A stretch of 64,000 nt of DNA from Deltaproteobacteria bacterium (GCA_022711595.1 JAKLET010000002.1:62001-126000), one strand, 5' to 3'. Shown: positions 23,409-32,687, counted from the stretch's first letter. The notes: generated by a model from the sequence alone, not told the origin. Program-made: numbers and translations.

Positions 23409-24413
23409 ATGGTTGTTCCCGTCTTTCTTCCTCACATGGGCTGTACGCAGCGATGTATCTACTGCCATCAGGGATACATCACCGATATCCGTGAAGATGA
23501 CCTGAAAGCGAGGATCGAAATGGCCCTTCGCGGCAGGGGCACCCCTTGCGAGGTCGGTCTTTTCGGCGGGAACATCTTCGGTATCGAGCCTGCCGTCCTT
23601 GAAAGGATCTTTGCCTGCTTCGATGAACATCGCGATGTGATAAGCGGTTTTCGTCTCTCAACGAAACCGGTGCCCCTTCGCGATGAGACGATCGCCATTC
23701 TCAAAAGCAGCGGAGTCAATGTCATCGAACTCGGGGTGCCTACTTTCAACGATGGGATCCTTCATGCGATGAACAGGGGGCACACGGCGGGAGACCTTTT
23801 TCGTGCATATGAGAGGCTCGCCGGCGAGGGCTTCAGGCTCGCCCTTCAATTCATGGTAGGTCTTCCCGGCGAAGGACCGGCAGATATTGAAGAGACCATC
23901 AGGAACATGGCCGCCCTCCATCCTCTGTACATTCGTATCTATCCCCTTGTGATCCTCAGAAACACACCGCTTTACAAGCTTTACGAAGGCGGGGAATTCT
24001 CCCCGATCCCTTTCGACGACGCCCTCGACCGGGCCGTTCTCATATATCTCAACGCCTTGAAGAGAGGTATCGATGTGGTGAACGTGGGGCTTACCGACAA
24101 CGAGCTGGTAAGGGACATGGTCGCGGGCGGTTTCTACCATCCGGCCTACGGTTTTCTCGTGCAGTCGAGGGCTTTTTTCATGGCTGTCTCAGGTGCGCTT
24201 AGAAAGCTGGGAGATCCCGCCGAGGCTACCGTCATCCTCCACAGGAACGATATCCCCCTCTTTGTCGGACACAAGCGGGAGAACCTCGCACGTTTCGCGG
24301 CCATGGGCATCACGCTCCACCGTGAGGCATCGGGGCCGCTGCAAGGCAGTTTCGAGACCGTGAGCAAAGCGGGAAGCGTCAGCGGCACCATGCTGGATGG
24401 CGGCGGCCAATGA
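23409..24413 (+). CDS. Radical SAM protein (Elp3/HemN-like)
   Basis: A 334-aa radical-SAM enzyme. It begins VVPVFLPHMGCTQRCIYCHQG, giving the CxxxCxxC iron-sulphur motif at about residues 11-18, then GLFGGNIFGIE, ELGVPTFNDGIL (SAM ring) and LQFMVGLPGEGPADIEETI. These match a family of Elp3-like proteins with an N-terminal PFFIPHxGCPHxCxFCNQ-type start found in clostridia and deltaproteobacteria, whose reaction is not established. GAAGG precedes the ATG at 23409. It is divergent from the condensation-like gene, and its end faces the tandem kinase gene. The C-terminal 60 residues are not typical and lack further Cys. Confidence 0.85.
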   Translation: MVVPVFLPHMGCTQRCIYCHQGYITDIREDDLKARIEMALRGRGTPCEVGLFGGNIFGIEPAVLERIFACFDEHRDVISGFRLSTKPVPLRDETIAILKSSGVNVIELGVPTFNDGILHAMNRGHTAGDLFRAYERLAGEGFRLALQFMVGLPGEGPADIEETIRNMAALHPLYIRIYPLVILRNTPLYKLYEGGEFSPIPFDDALDRAVLIYLNALKRGIDVVNVGLTDNELVRDMVAGGFYHPAYGFLVQSRAFFMAVSGALRKLGDPAEATVILHRNDIPLFVGHKRENLARFAAMGITLHREASGPLQGSFETVSKAGSVSGTMLDGGGQ

Positions 24414-24511
24414 ACATGTCGAGCTTTTCCCTTTCCTCCGATGCGGCAGATCTGCCTGACAGGTTAAAATACAGATAAAGAGTTGTTAAAAAAGATTATG
24501 AACAGTGAACT

Positions 24512-24548
24512 GATCTCAATAATCAGGCAAACCAGATCAGGTTATTGT
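24512..24548. repeat. Variant of the AACCAGA intergenic repeat
   Basis: ATCAGGCAAACCAGATCAGG is a degenerate copy of the AACCAGATAAACC element, again between two convergent genes (radical SAM ending 24413, tandem kinase ending 24556). Confidence 0.4.
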
Positions 24549-24555
24549 TTTTTCT

Positions 24556-25962
24556 TTACCATTTATCAACGATCAGGCCCGAGACCCCTTCGTAGACGAT
24601 AGGCTCTTTGAGGGACCCGGCGAGGACTTCCCGCATGAGCCTCTTTTTATCGGTGCTGATGAGAGCGGAGAGCCGCAGGAAGAAGCGCATCCTGTCGCGC
24701 GTCGAGATCCGTTTCGGTATAGTGTTGCAAAGCTGGAGAAAAGTCCTTTTGAGCACATCCCCTGTCACTTTTTCAAAGCGTATGTCCTCTACATCCAGAA
24801 GGCGAAAGCCTCCGGAGGCGACCACGAAGATGTTGCAGGCCTTGAGATCCCTGTGCGTGATTCCCCACGTCATGGCGCCGAGAAAGAACGCGGCAAGGGA
24901 ATCGATAAAGTCCTTTTGTTCCCCTCTGCGCATCGAGTCATAATTACGGTCCAGGAAGCGGTCGAGTTCCTCGCCCTTGCCCTGCAAGTCTTCCATGGAA
25001 ATATATCCTTTGCCTTCCCCGGACGGCAGGCGGGCGTGAAAGGCCTTCGGTGCTACCGGCATGTGGAGGTATTCCAGGACAACGTGGTTCTCCCATGCCC
25101 TCTTGAGCCGGGCGCGCCCCGCGTAGGTTTTTTTTACGTGGTCGCTGAAGCGTTCCACTTTTATCTTCCTGTCTTCCTTTATCGTTGCCTCGTACCCTCC
25201 TTTCGCTCTGTTTTCCATGCCCCGGATAAAGATATCGTTCCCTTTCCTGATGACAACGGAGGTGTCCCTGAAAGCCCTTTCCATCTTTTTTATGATCCAT
25301 CTCGCACGGAGCCTTTCAACGGCGTTTTCAACCTTTTCCCTTGTTTCTGCCGTGCAGCCGTAACGGTCGAAAAAGATGTCCCTTTCGTGTTTCGTTATAT
25401 CGTTGTATATGATCCCGAGTGCGTGCGTGAGGTTCGTCACCTCGTCTTCATTGGAAAAGGACCTTTTGAGACGCACCTTGTGGAGATCGACGAGGTAGAG
25501 GCTGTCTCCCGATACGAGGATGTTATCGAGATGGAGGTCATCGTGTCGGACCTTCCTGTTCCTGAGAGAAAGCAGGAGGTCGGCAAGGCGCCCGAGCAGG
25601 TCTTCCCTGCCGGTGCCCTCCTTGATGTGCTCCAGGAGGCTTTTGCCGTCGATAAAGGACTCGGCGACGGCGGACACCAGGTCGCCGGTGCCGTATCCCA
25701 GGGCGAGGGGCGCGGGGATGCCGAGGGAGCGAAGCCCCCTGGCGATGGAGAATTCCTTTTTGCCGCGCGGGGCCACCATCTGACGGATGCGTCCGGCAAC
25801 GCCTTTTTCGCTGAATGACTTGACGAACACCTTTTTCCCGTCCACCTCAAGTATGTCGTAATGCCTTCTTTCTCCGGCGGGGTGGCGCACGGCGGCCAGG
25901 GCGTGAAGGAGCCCTTCATCTTCGGTGAACCATGTAAACTCTCTCGCGGGGTGTTTTTTCAT
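24556..25962 (-). CDS. Tandem LPS (Kdo/heptose) kinase-like protein
   Basis: A 468-aa cytoplasmic protein containing two protein-kinase-like domains in series. Domain 1 (about 35-235) has VFVKSF as the ATP-binding Lys region, catalytic loop VRHDDLHLDNILV and metal-binding YLVDLHKV. Domain 2 (about 236-440) has IKVERF, GITHRDLKACNIFV and RLLDVEDI. Both match the InaA/KdkA/WaaP group that phosphorylates Kdo or heptose in lipopolysaccharide. Most relatives have a single domain. It overlaps the upstream glycosyltransferase gene by ATGA and forms the end of the LPS cluster. Both domains keep their catalytic Asp, so both may be active, possibly on different sugars. Confidence 0.82.
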   Translation of the reverse strand: MKKHPAREFTWFTEDEGLLHALAAVRHPAGERRHYDILEVDGKKVFVKSFSEKGVAGRIRQMVAPRGKKEFSIARGLRSLGIPAPLALGYGTGDLVSAVAESFIDGKSLLEHIKEGTGREDLLGRLADLLLSLRNRKVRHDDLHLDNILVSGDSLYLVDLHKVRLKRSFSNEDEVTNLTHALGIIYNDITKHERDIFFDRYGCTAETREKVENAVERLRARWIIKKMERAFRDTSVVIRKGNDIFIRGMENRAKGGYEATIKEDRKIKVERFSDHVKKTYAGRARLKRAWENHVVLEYLHMPVAPKAFHARLPSGEGKGYISMEDLQGKGEELDRFLDRNYDSMRRGEQKDFIDSLAAFFLGAMTWGITHRDLKACNIFVVASGGFRLLDVEDIRFEKVTGDVLKRTFLQLCNTIPKRISTRDRMRFFLRLSALISTDKKRLMREVLAGSLKEPIVYEGVSGLIVDKW

Positions 25963-26942
25963 GTGTTCTTTATTATCTCCAGCAGTCTGGGGGCGCAGGC
26001 CTCGATGGTGTATCCCTCAAAAACGGTTTCCCTGCCTTTAAGTCCCATTTCTTTTCTCAGCCGGGGATCATCGATGAGCGTCGAGAGCTTTTCGAACCAC
26101 TGCTGCGGTGAATCGGCATAAAGGCCGTTAACGCCGTCGCTGACCACGTCCCTGTTCACACCCACCGGTGTACAGACAGCCGGCACGCCGACGCCGAAAT
26201 ACTGGAGGATCTTGAGGCCGCACTTGCCTTCCGACCACAGGTCGTTCATGAGAGGCATGAGCCCGATGTCCATTTCCTTGAGATCAGAGACCTCCGTTTC
26301 CTGTGACCACATCTTCTTGATGACCGGGATGTTCTCGCAGTCGATGAAGACATCGCAGACGATGCTGAGCTCGGCGTCGGGGTATTTTCTGCCCAGCTGT
26401 TCGAAAATTGGTTTCATCTTCTCCATGTAGTGGATGCTCCCGTGGTCGCCGATCCATCCCAGGGTGACACGGTCTTTAGGCAGGTCGTAATCTTTTCGGG
26501 TATAGCGGTTTCCGTCTATGGCTGTTGGAATTACAGCGACCCTGTCGGTGAATGCAAGGGTCTGCTCCATGAGGAAACGATTGCCGGCGATGACGAAGTC
26601 GGATGCACTCACCATGTCGGCGAACCGCTTCATCCTTGTTTTCGAATGGGGAGACCCCGCCTTCGAGTTACGGTACATCACAGAGTCGTCAAAATCATAG
26701 ATGATCTTCTTTGCCCGCCTGCGGAGCAGTTTAAGAAGGGGACCGCTGAAGCGCTTGCGCTGCAGGAACACACAGTCGTATTTCTGCAGGTCGCGAAAGA
26801 AACGCGTGAACTCCACCGGAGTGCGGGGATAGGCGCGGACCTCCGCCGTGATCCCCCCGGCGTTGAGATAGGGGATGAACTGAAGGACGCGGTAGCGGCT
26901 TGCCGCCACATTGAATCCCTGTATAAGAAAAAGTACCTTCAT
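25959..26942 (-). CDS. Glycosyltransferase (GT4-like)
   Basis: A 327-aa GT-B type glycosyltransferase. The N-terminus MKVLFLIQGFNVAASRYRVLQFIPYL and the C-terminal acceptor/donor half with LGWIGDHGSIHYMEKM, GLMPLMNDLWSEGKCGLKILQYFGVGVPAVCTPVG (conserved EGKCGLKxLxY) and a final YTIEACAPRLLEII place it in the group 1 transferases. By context it adds a sugar to LPS core or another surface glycan. The start at 26942 has AGGTG before it; an upstream extension is rejected. Its stop overlaps the tandem kinase start. Donor and acceptor unknown. Confidence 0.85.
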   Translation of the reverse strand: MKVLFLIQGFNVAASRYRVLQFIPYLNAGGITAEVRAYPRTPVEFTRFFRDLQKYDCVFLQRKRFSGPLLKLLRRRAKKIIYDFDDSVMYRNSKAGSPHSKTRMKRFADMVSASDFVIAGNRFLMEQTLAFTDRVAVIPTAIDGNRYTRKDYDLPKDRVTLGWIGDHGSIHYMEKMKPIFEQLGRKYPDAELSIVCDVFIDCENIPVIKKMWSQETEVSDLKEMDIGLMPLMNDLWSEGKCGLKILQYFGVGVPAVCTPVGVNRDVVSDGVNGLYADSPQQWFEKLSTLIDDPRLRKEMGLKGRETVFEGYTIEACAPRLLEIIKNT

Positions 26943-27087
26943 TTGCACCTGTCGCAACCCGGGCCATGGTTCATGCCACAAGGTTTTTGAATTGCCCTGA
27001 TGCGGTCTGCCGTGACAGTCTGATTAATATATCATGGAACAGTTGTGAAGAAAATGGAAGTTCAGTTCTTTGTCGCAAAGTATCGGG

Positions 27088-27107
27088 GCGCCCGGGTACG
27101 CGGGCGC
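27088..27107 (-). terminator. GC-rich hairpin after the TylF-like gene
   Basis: A 7-bp GC-only stem GCGCCCG/CGGGCGC with a 6-nt loop lies 18 bp beyond the TylF-like stop. No T-run follows, so termination is only suggested. Confidence 0.3.
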
Positions 27108-27124
27108 GTGCGGGTGTCGGCCGC

Positions 27125-27955
27125 CTACTGTTTCTTCCAGTAATATCCCGTCCAGTCTATTCTTTCCATCTTTTCCGTTATGCCCTGCTGCTGCCTGTAA
27201 TCATCGACAGCCTCGCGGCATGTCTCCAGGGCATAGTCGTCAATGATGCAGTAGCCGCCCTTCGACAGCTTGGGATAGAGGTTTGCGAGGGCATCCATGG
27301 TGGAACCGTACATATCGCCGTCAAGGCGCAGGACAGACAGCTTTTTTATCGGTGCCGCCGGAAGCGTGTCCTTGAACCAGCCTTTCAGAAAAACGACGTT
27401 TTCGTCAAGGAGACCGTATCTTTTAAAGTTCTTTTCCACATCTTCTCTGGAAACGGCCAGAAACGGACGTTCGTGCTGCGTGTCACCCCGGTCCGCCGGC
27501 CATTTGCCGGCATCCGGTTTCGGCAGCCCTTCGAATGAGTCCGCCACGAAGACCTTGCGGTCTTTGACACCGTGCACGGCCAGGACCGCGCGCATGAAGA
27601 TGCATGCACCGCCGCGCCACACGCCGGTTTCTATAAGGTCCCCGTCGACCCCGTCCCTGATAACGGTTTCTATGCAGTGTTGGAGGTTGTCGAGGCGCTT
27701 CATCCCTACCATGGTGTCGGCATACCCGGGCCAAACCCTGCCGTCGGCCCTGTCTTCCTCGGAGAAGTCCCTTCGGCGGACGATCTGGTATCTGGTCTTG
27801 TCAAGAATGCCTGATAAAATTGAAAGAAAGAAACGCTTCGAGGTTTTTTTTCTGAAATGGAAATCCTTCACCGGCGTGGGGGGTTCCGGCCACAGCGAGA
27901 AGGAAAGTGTTTTTTTCAGCAATTCAAGGTAAAGGTCTTCAGGTCTGCGGTCCAT
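27125..27955 (-). CDS. TylF/macrocin-type O-methyltransferase
   Basis: A 276-aa SAM-dependent methyltransferase of the TylF (macrocin O-methyltransferase) family. Motifs: GVDGDLIETGVWRGGACIFMR (SAM site, near 115), VFVADSFEGLPKPD, and the metal-binding region LRLDGDMYGSTMDAL plus GGYCIIDDYA. Family members methylate hydroxyl groups of sugars. Among glycosyltransferases, it probably methylates an LPS or surface-glycan sugar. I start at the ATG 27955 with GGGG upstream rather than the TTG 12 bp before. It is not co-transcribed with the divergent gene at 28132; no clear promoter was found. Confidence 0.88.
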   Translation of the reverse strand: MDRRPEDLYLELLKKTLSFSLWPEPPTPVKDFHFRKKTSKRFFLSILSGILDKTRYQIVRRRDFSEEDRADGRVWPGYADTMVGMKRLDNLQHCIETVIRDGVDGDLIETGVWRGGACIFMRAVLAVHGVKDRKVFVADSFEGLPKPDAGKWPADRGDTQHERPFLAVSREDVEKNFKRYGLLDENVVFLKGWFKDTLPAAPIKKLSVLRLDGDMYGSTMDALANLYPKLSKGGYCIIDDYALETCREAVDDYRQQQGITEKMERIDWTGYYWKKQ

Positions 27956-28131
27956 CGGCCCCGGCAACAGAGTTATGATTTATTTACAATGTCGTCAATA
28001 TAGCTTTTTGCGAATGAAATTGTCAATAACATAAGTATATTGAACAGGTTGTATCTCTTTACAGCGGTTGAATAATCATTTATATTTATGCTTTGGATAA
28101 AACAGGGAAAGGCGTTTATACAGGGCGGGTA

Positions 28132-28989
28132 ATGGAAAAGAACTATCTTGCTGACCTCGGCGGTACAACTTCCGGGGCCGTGTGCAGCGTGCTCGTTGCC
28201 ACGTACAACCGGCCCGAGACGCTGAAGCTGATCCTGAGGGCGCTCGACATCCAGACGGTCAGGGAATTTGAGGTGATCATCTGCGATGACGGGTCGAAGC
28301 CGGAAACCCTTGAAATGGCGAAATCCCTTTGCGGCGGCCTTGGTTACAGTGTCCGCCATGTCTGGCATGAGGACAGGGGTTTCCGCAAGTCAAGGATCCT
28401 CAACCGGGGGATAATCGCGTCGAGGACGGACTATCTTCTTTTTCTCGATGATGACTGTATTCCCCACAGCCGGTATATCGAAGGGCACCTGCGAAGGCGC
28501 CGGCCGGATACCCTTGTCTTCGGCAAGTTCATAAAGGTCAAACCGGCGCAGATCAGGCTGCTCACCGAAGAACTGGTGCAAGGAAAGGGCCTTGAAGAAA
28601 AACCCTTTTTAACATGCGGGAAAAAGATCGATCTTGCGCTGAACCGTCTTCGCTTCTATAGTCAGCTGCTGCGGAAGAAACCGCTCCGCCCCAAGCTGTA
28701 CGGCGCGAATTTTGCCGTGGACAAGGCGTCGCTTTACAGGGTGAACGGTTTCAACGAGCAGTTCGAAGGGTGGGGGTACGAGGACAACGAGCTGAGATTG
28801 CGCCTCGTCAACAGCGGCGTGGCGATGAGAGAGGCGATAACCGCCGCGATCGTCTTTCATCTCGATTTTCACGAAGAACGCAGGGATTCGCAGTATGTGA
28901 CAGGGCGGTCCAACAAGGACCTGTTCCTGAAGCTTCAGCATGAGAAATGGGCACAGCAGGGCCTGAGCGGCCACGAGGGGGCCAGGTGA
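28132..28989 (+). CDS. Glycosyltransferase family 2 with galactosyltransferase-like C-domain
   Basis: A 285-aa GT-A transferase. The N-terminal half has VLVATYNRPETLKLIL, ICDDGS and the metal-binding FLDDDCIPH; the C-terminal half carries YGANFAVDKASLYRVNGFNEQFEGWGYEDNELRLRL, the pattern of the galactosyltransferase N-terminal-domain fold that often follows in bacterial GT2 proteins. It should act on the cytoplasmic face of the inner membrane, in surface-glycan assembly. Start at 28132 (a TTG at 28093 lacks support). With the FkbM gene it forms the only plus-strand pair within the minus-strand glycan cluster. Confidence 0.85.
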   Translation: MEKNYLADLGGTTSGAVCSVLVATYNRPETLKLILRALDIQTVREFEVIICDDGSKPETLEMAKSLCGGLGYSVRHVWHEDRGFRKSRILNRGIIASRTDYLLFLDDDCIPHSRYIEGHLRRRRPDTLVFGKFIKVKPAQIRLLTEELVQGKGLEEKPFLTCGKKIDLALNRLRFYSQLLRKKPLRPKLYGANFAVDKASLYRVNGFNEQFEGWGYEDNELRLRLVNSGVAMREAITAAIVFHLDFHEERRDSQYVTGRSNKDLFLKLQHEKWAQQGLSGHEGAR

Positions 28990-29065
28990 CGGATCATATC
29001 ATGTCCAGCCGGCTTTTGCCGCAAAAGGCTCCCTGCCGCCTGACGTGAAAAGGGGACCGGGTGTA

Positions 29066-29854
29066 ATGGGAAAACATTTGATGGAGCGGATATTCAGCGG
29101 GCCCCGTTTCCAGGGTGCCTGGAGACGGCTTCACAAATTGTCGCTTCACGCGATGAACTACGGCCGCGGCGGGTTCATGGACGAGAGCGGTGAAGAGTGG
29201 GTCCTGCGGTATCTGGCAGAAGCCGGCCGCGGCAGGCGGCCCCGGGTCTTTTTCGACGTCGGCGCCCACAAGGGCGAGTATTCCGAGGGGATCATCCGGG
29301 TGTACGGCGGCGATGCGGACATATACTGTTTCGAACCTGCCGGGGCGACATATGATGCTTTGCGGGATAGACTGGAGGGGCGCTCCAATGTCAGGCTTTT
29401 CAACGTGGGGATGAGCGACGAAGAAGGGTCCGTCGATCTCTATTCGGACACGCTGGTGAGCGGACGGGCGTCCGTGTACCGGCGCGGCATATCGGAGGGG
29501 TCATATAATAAGGAAAGCATCCGGCTTGTCACGATAGACGGTTTCTGCGCAAAAGAGGGGATCGACCGCATCGACCTGCTCAAGATCGATGTCGAAGGTC
29601 ATGAACTGAGTGTGCTGAAGGGGGCGCAGGGGATGATCTCCTCAGGTTCCGTTTCTTATATCCAGTTCGAGTTCAGCGAGTTCAATATGGAATCGAGGGT
29701 CTTTTTCCGGGATTTTTTCACTATGCTGGCACCCCGTTATTCGATCTGCAGGATCCTCCGGAGGGGACTTGCACCGATAGATGAGTACAACGCCTACCAG
29801 GAGGTCTTCAAGACGACCAACTACCTCGCCGTGATCAGGGAAGAACGGCAGTGA
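29066..29854 (+). CDS. FkbM-family methyltransferase
   Basis: A 262-aa SAM-dependent methyltransferase. The SAM-binding motif is RVFFDVGAHKGEYS (near residue 70), followed by YCFEPAGATYDAL, the FkbM signature VTIDGFCAKEGIDRIDLLKIDVEGHELSVLKGA and IQFEFSEFN. FkbM proteins O-methylate sugars, polyketides or peptides; here a glycan is likely. The ATG at 29066 follows GGGGA at a loose distance, and a GTG at 29045 is an alternative. It is the second gene of the plus-strand pair and ends 90 bp from the convergent rhamnosyltransferase-like gene, in a gap filled by repeats. Confidence 0.88.
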   Translation: MGKHLMERIFSGPRFQGAWRRLHKLSLHAMNYGRGGFMDESGEEWVLRYLAEAGRGRRPRVFFDVGAHKGEYSEGIIRVYGGDADIYCFEPAGATYDALRDRLEGRSNVRLFNVGMSDEEGSVDLYSDTLVSGRASVYRRGISEGSYNKESIRLVTIDGFCAKEGIDRIDLLKIDVEGHELSVLKGAQGMISSGSVSYIQFEFSEFNMESRVFFRDFFTMLAPRYSICRILRRGLAPIDEYNAYQEVFKTTNYLAVIREERQ

Positions 29855-29859
29855 AAGAC

Positions 29860-29944
29860 GGTTTGAACCGCTTGAGCAGCTTGAACCGCTTGAACGGGAA
29901 AAACCAGAGAAACAAGAGAAACCAGATAAACCGTATAAACTGTT
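29860..29944. repeat. Intergenic repeat with AACCAGATAAACC
   Basis: TTGAACCGCTTGA occurs twice, then AACCAGAGAAAC, an exact AACCAGATAAACC (29920-29932) and GTATAAACTG. It fills the whole gap between two convergent genes. Confidence 0.65.
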
Positions 29945-30904
29945 TTAAATGAAATCCCTGTCCATGATGGATTCGAGATACTCGATGGTGACGCACCTGG
30001 TGGCCTGGACCATCTTTCTTGACCTGAGGATGGAAGGCAGGAGCAGAAATGCGCCGAAGGTGCCCCTTATGTAATAGAATGTCCTGACCTTCCAGAAGTT
30101 CTTGATGACTCTCCCCAGGAAATAGCCCGTTCTCAGCCGGAAGATCTTCCAGAAATTCTTTTTTATCAGCTCACCGGGCATGTCCTTCAAAAAGAAGATG
30201 ACCGAATTGCGGTTGTTCAGGTATGTAGGGCGGTAACGCCTGCGCTTGATGGTGGCCCCCACCATGTGATATCCGAGGGCCTTCGGTTCGTAAAGGGCCT
30301 TGAAACCTGCGAGCTGCGCCCGGAAAGCGATGTCAACATCCTCGTAGGATGCGAAAAAAAGCTCGTCAAAAAGCCCGATCCTGTCAAACATGGACTTGCG
30401 GTACATGGAAGCGCCGGCATTGACCCCGAACACATACCTGGCTTCATCATACTGGCCCCTGTCGTAGTGACCCGCGCCGATGATCTCCACACCGCTGTCG
30501 CTGTTCATCCTGATACCGAGGACGTTGATCCGTTCCCTTTCCTCCAGCCTCATCAGCTTCGGTCCGCATGAACCCGCTTCCGGATGTTTTCGGAGTGCGC
30601 CGAGGAGCTCTTCCATCCAATGCACGTCGAGTTCGATGTCGTTGTTGAGCAGGCAAACGAACTCGCCCCTGGCGGCCTCTATGCCGCGGTTGACGGGATA
30701 GGCGAAACCATAGTTCTTATCGAGTGCAATTATGTCCGCCTCGGGATATTTCTCCTTGAGGAGCTCTATGGAGCCGTCACTGGAGCCGTTGTCAACGACG
30801 ATGACCTCGAAGTCCTTAAAGGTCTGCATGCGGAGGGTGTCGAGGCACATGGGAAGGAGGCGCCTGCCGTTGAGGTTGGGGATCACGACGCTTACCGCCG
30901 GCAC
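29945..30904 (-). CDS. Glycosyltransferase family 2 (rhamnosyltransferase-like)
   Basis: A 319-aa GT-A transferase beginning VSVVIPNLNGRRLLPMCLDTL with VVDNGSSDGS, LDKNYGFAYPVNRG and the DxD-like LLNNDIELD near residue 95; FFASYEDVDIAFRAQLAGF is the conserved acceptor region. These match WsaE/rhamnosyltransferase-like GT2 proteins. The C-terminal 70 residues are hydrophobic and aromatic (FLKDMPGELIKKNFW, TFYYIRGTFGAFLLLPSIL) and may attach to the membrane. It directly follows the small methyltransferase gene with no gap. Acceptor unknown. Confidence 0.87.
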   Translation of the reverse strand: MPAVSVVIPNLNGRRLLPMCLDTLRMQTFKDFEVIVVDNGSSDGSIELLKEKYPEADIIALDKNYGFAYPVNRGIEAARGEFVCLLNNDIELDVHWMEELLGALRKHPEAGSCGPKLMRLEERERINVLGIRMNSDSGVEIIGAGHYDRGQYDEARYVFGVNAGASMYRKSMFDRIGLFDELFFASYEDVDIAFRAQLAGFKALYEPKALGYHMVGATIKRRRYRPTYLNNRNSVIFFLKDMPGELIKKNFWKIFRLRTGYFLGRVIKNFWKVRTFYYIRGTFGAFLLLPSILRSRKMVQATRCVTIEYLESIMDRDFI

Positions 30905-31555
30905 TTACATGACCTCCCTTGCCTTGCGCGCGGCGATGATGTACTGTCTCACGAGAAGGTCGATGAGACTGTTCCTGATGAGATTGTTGAGCCCTTTGAT
31001 CCACGCCGCGCCGGAGGGTTTTTTAAGTGTCGTGGTGACTTCGAACCCGGCGTCTCTTATCATGGCCAGCGCTGTGCCAAGCGTGAAGAAGCGCAGGTGC
31101 GTCCTGTCCATGATGCCGTCGTCCTGATATTCCCACTGTCCCCTGAAGGCGAGCTTTTTGATGATCCGGTAGTGGCGGACATTGGGGACACTCACGACGA
31201 TGGCGCCGCCTGGTCTTACCAGCCTGTTGTGCCTGCACAGTACGCTCCAGGGATCTTTAAGATGCTCAAGCACGTCGCCGTAAAGTATGCAGTCGAAATG
31301 ACCCGTCTCGTAAGGGAGTTCCATGGTCTCCACGTCGCCGATATGGAGGGCATCGTAATATCGTGAAGCCTCACGGGCCACATCGTCGACTATCTCTATG
31401 CCGACAACCTCTTTAATCCCTTTTGCCTTAAGTTCCCTGCCGGTCATGCCTGCCGCGCAGCCCACCTCGAGGACCCGTTTCGCGTCCGGAGGGACAAGAC
31501 CGATCATGTCATGGCGGACGTTCATATAATAAGGCGAATCAAAGGCCCCCGGCAC
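30905..31555 (-). CDS. SAM-dependent methyltransferase (type 11/12)
   Basis: A 216-aa Rossmann methyltransferase: motif I KRVLEVGCAAGMTG near residue 27, acidic GIEIVDD, HIGDVETMELPYETGHFDCILYGDVLEHL, and RPGGAIVVSVPNV. The GTG start at 31555 follows GGGGGGAAGAA and overlaps the upstream glycosyltransferase by 17 bp. In O-antigen and LPS clusters such proteins methylate glycan ends. Family is clear, target is not. Confidence 0.85.
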   Translation of the reverse strand: MPGAFDSPYYMNVRHDMIGLVPPDAKRVLEVGCAAGMTGRELKAKGIKEVVGIEIVDDVAREASRYYDALHIGDVETMELPYETGHFDCILYGDVLEHLKDPWSVLCRHNRLVRPGGAIVVSVPNVRHYRIIKKLAFRGQWEYQDDGIMDRTHLRFFTLGTALAMIRDAGFEVTTTLKKPSGAAWIKGLNNLIRNSLIDLLVRQYIIAARKAREVM

Positions 31556-32687
31556 TTCTTCCCCCCTTTTTCTTTTCTTCCGAGGCCCTCAGGAGAACCT
31601 CTTCCATTTCCGCCGCGTTCTTCTCCATGGTGAAGGATTCCATCTTTCTGCGGGCGTTCCTTCCCAGTGTTTCCCGCCTGCCTCTGTCAGTAAGGGCGCG
31701 GATGGCGCCGCTGAGGGCGTCGATGTTTTCCGCTTCGTCAATGACGAAACCCTCTTCAGGGGAAACGAAGGCCGACGCGCCGTTCCACCGGGTGGTGATG
31801 ACAGGCAGTCCCGATGCCATGCCTTCCATGGTCGTGAGCGAGCAGGCGTCGTAATAGGTCGGATGCGCAAGGACATCTGAGCGCCGGTAGATCTCCTCCG
31901 GCGCCGATGTCTCACCGATAAAGGTTATTCTGTCGGCCATCCCTGTTTCATTGATCGTTCCCTGGTAGCGTTCTTTCTTGCCCCGTCCCATTATGGTAAG
32001 GCGCACGTCCCCGCCTTCCTTGACGACACGCCCCATGGCCTTCAAGAGGGGTGCAAGCCCCTTGAGCCTGAAGTTGCCGGCGCAGAAAAGCACCGTCATC
32101 GGGCCGTCGTCCCCCTTTTTTTCCGCCGGCCTGAAGCGGTCCGTATCAACGCCGTTGTAGACCACGTCGAATGCCTCTTTCCCGATGCCGTAATATGCGG
32201 ACATATGGTCGCGGACCATGTCCGATATGGCGACTATCCTTGCGAACCTCCGGTTTTTGACCGGATGGCATTCTATCAGGCGCTGCATTGTCTGGTTAAG
32301 GCTGTTTTTTAAAAGGAAGGCCTTGAGGGCGCGTTCCCCGGGGTTGTCATAGCTCGCGATCTCCCTCTGCATCCAGATCCGCTGGACGCCGCCGTGGCTC
32401 TGATAGACATCAAGTTCGAGGACGTTGCCGAAACCGAGCATCACGTCGGGACGGACCCTGCGGAGTGCCTGCCTGTGGGCCAGGGCGAATGAAAGGTTGC
32501 GCATCCACCTGGGCCAGGCGCTCGTGTGAAGGTGGACGAGCGTGATCCCGGGGGCCTCGATGCCGCTGGCGCAGAAAACGAACACCTCGTGTCCGCGGGA
32601 GGCAAGCCTTTGCGCAAGATCAAAACCGTAGCGTTCGGCTCCGCCCTTCTTGGGGTCGAAGTTGTATATCGCAAGGCCGATCTTCAT
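31539..32687 (-). CDS. Glycosyltransferase (GT4, WaaG-like)
   Basis: A 382-aa GT-B transferase of glycosyltransferase family 4. The start MKIGLAIYNFDPKKGGAERYGFDLAQRL and the motifs VVYNGVDTDRFRP, MTVLFCAGNFRLKGLAPLL, FIGETSAPEEIYRRSDVLAHPTYYDACSLTTMEGMASGLPVI closely resemble WaaG (LPS core heptosyl-I glucosyltransferase), in which the DPCSLTTMEAMASG-like stretch binds the nucleotide sugar. That would place it at the first hexose of the outer core, but the exact donor is inference. It lies 40 bp past the end of the preceding glycosyltransferase frame. Confidence 0.86.
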   Translation of the reverse strand: MKIGLAIYNFDPKKGGAERYGFDLAQRLASRGHEVFVFCASGIEAPGITLVHLHTSAWPRWMRNLSFALAHRQALRRVRPDVMLGFGNVLELDVYQSHGGVQRIWMQREIASYDNPGERALKAFLLKNSLNQTMQRLIECHPVKNRRFARIVAISDMVRDHMSAYYGIGKEAFDVVYNGVDTDRFRPAEKKGDDGPMTVLFCAGNFRLKGLAPLLKAMGRVVKEGGDVRLTIMGRGKKERYQGTINETGMADRITFIGETSAPEEIYRRSDVLAHPTYYDACSLTTMEGMASGLPVITTRWNGASAFVSPEEGFVIDEAENIDALSGAIRALTDRGRRETLGRNARRKMESFTMEKNAAEMEEVLLRASEEKKKGGRSAGGL

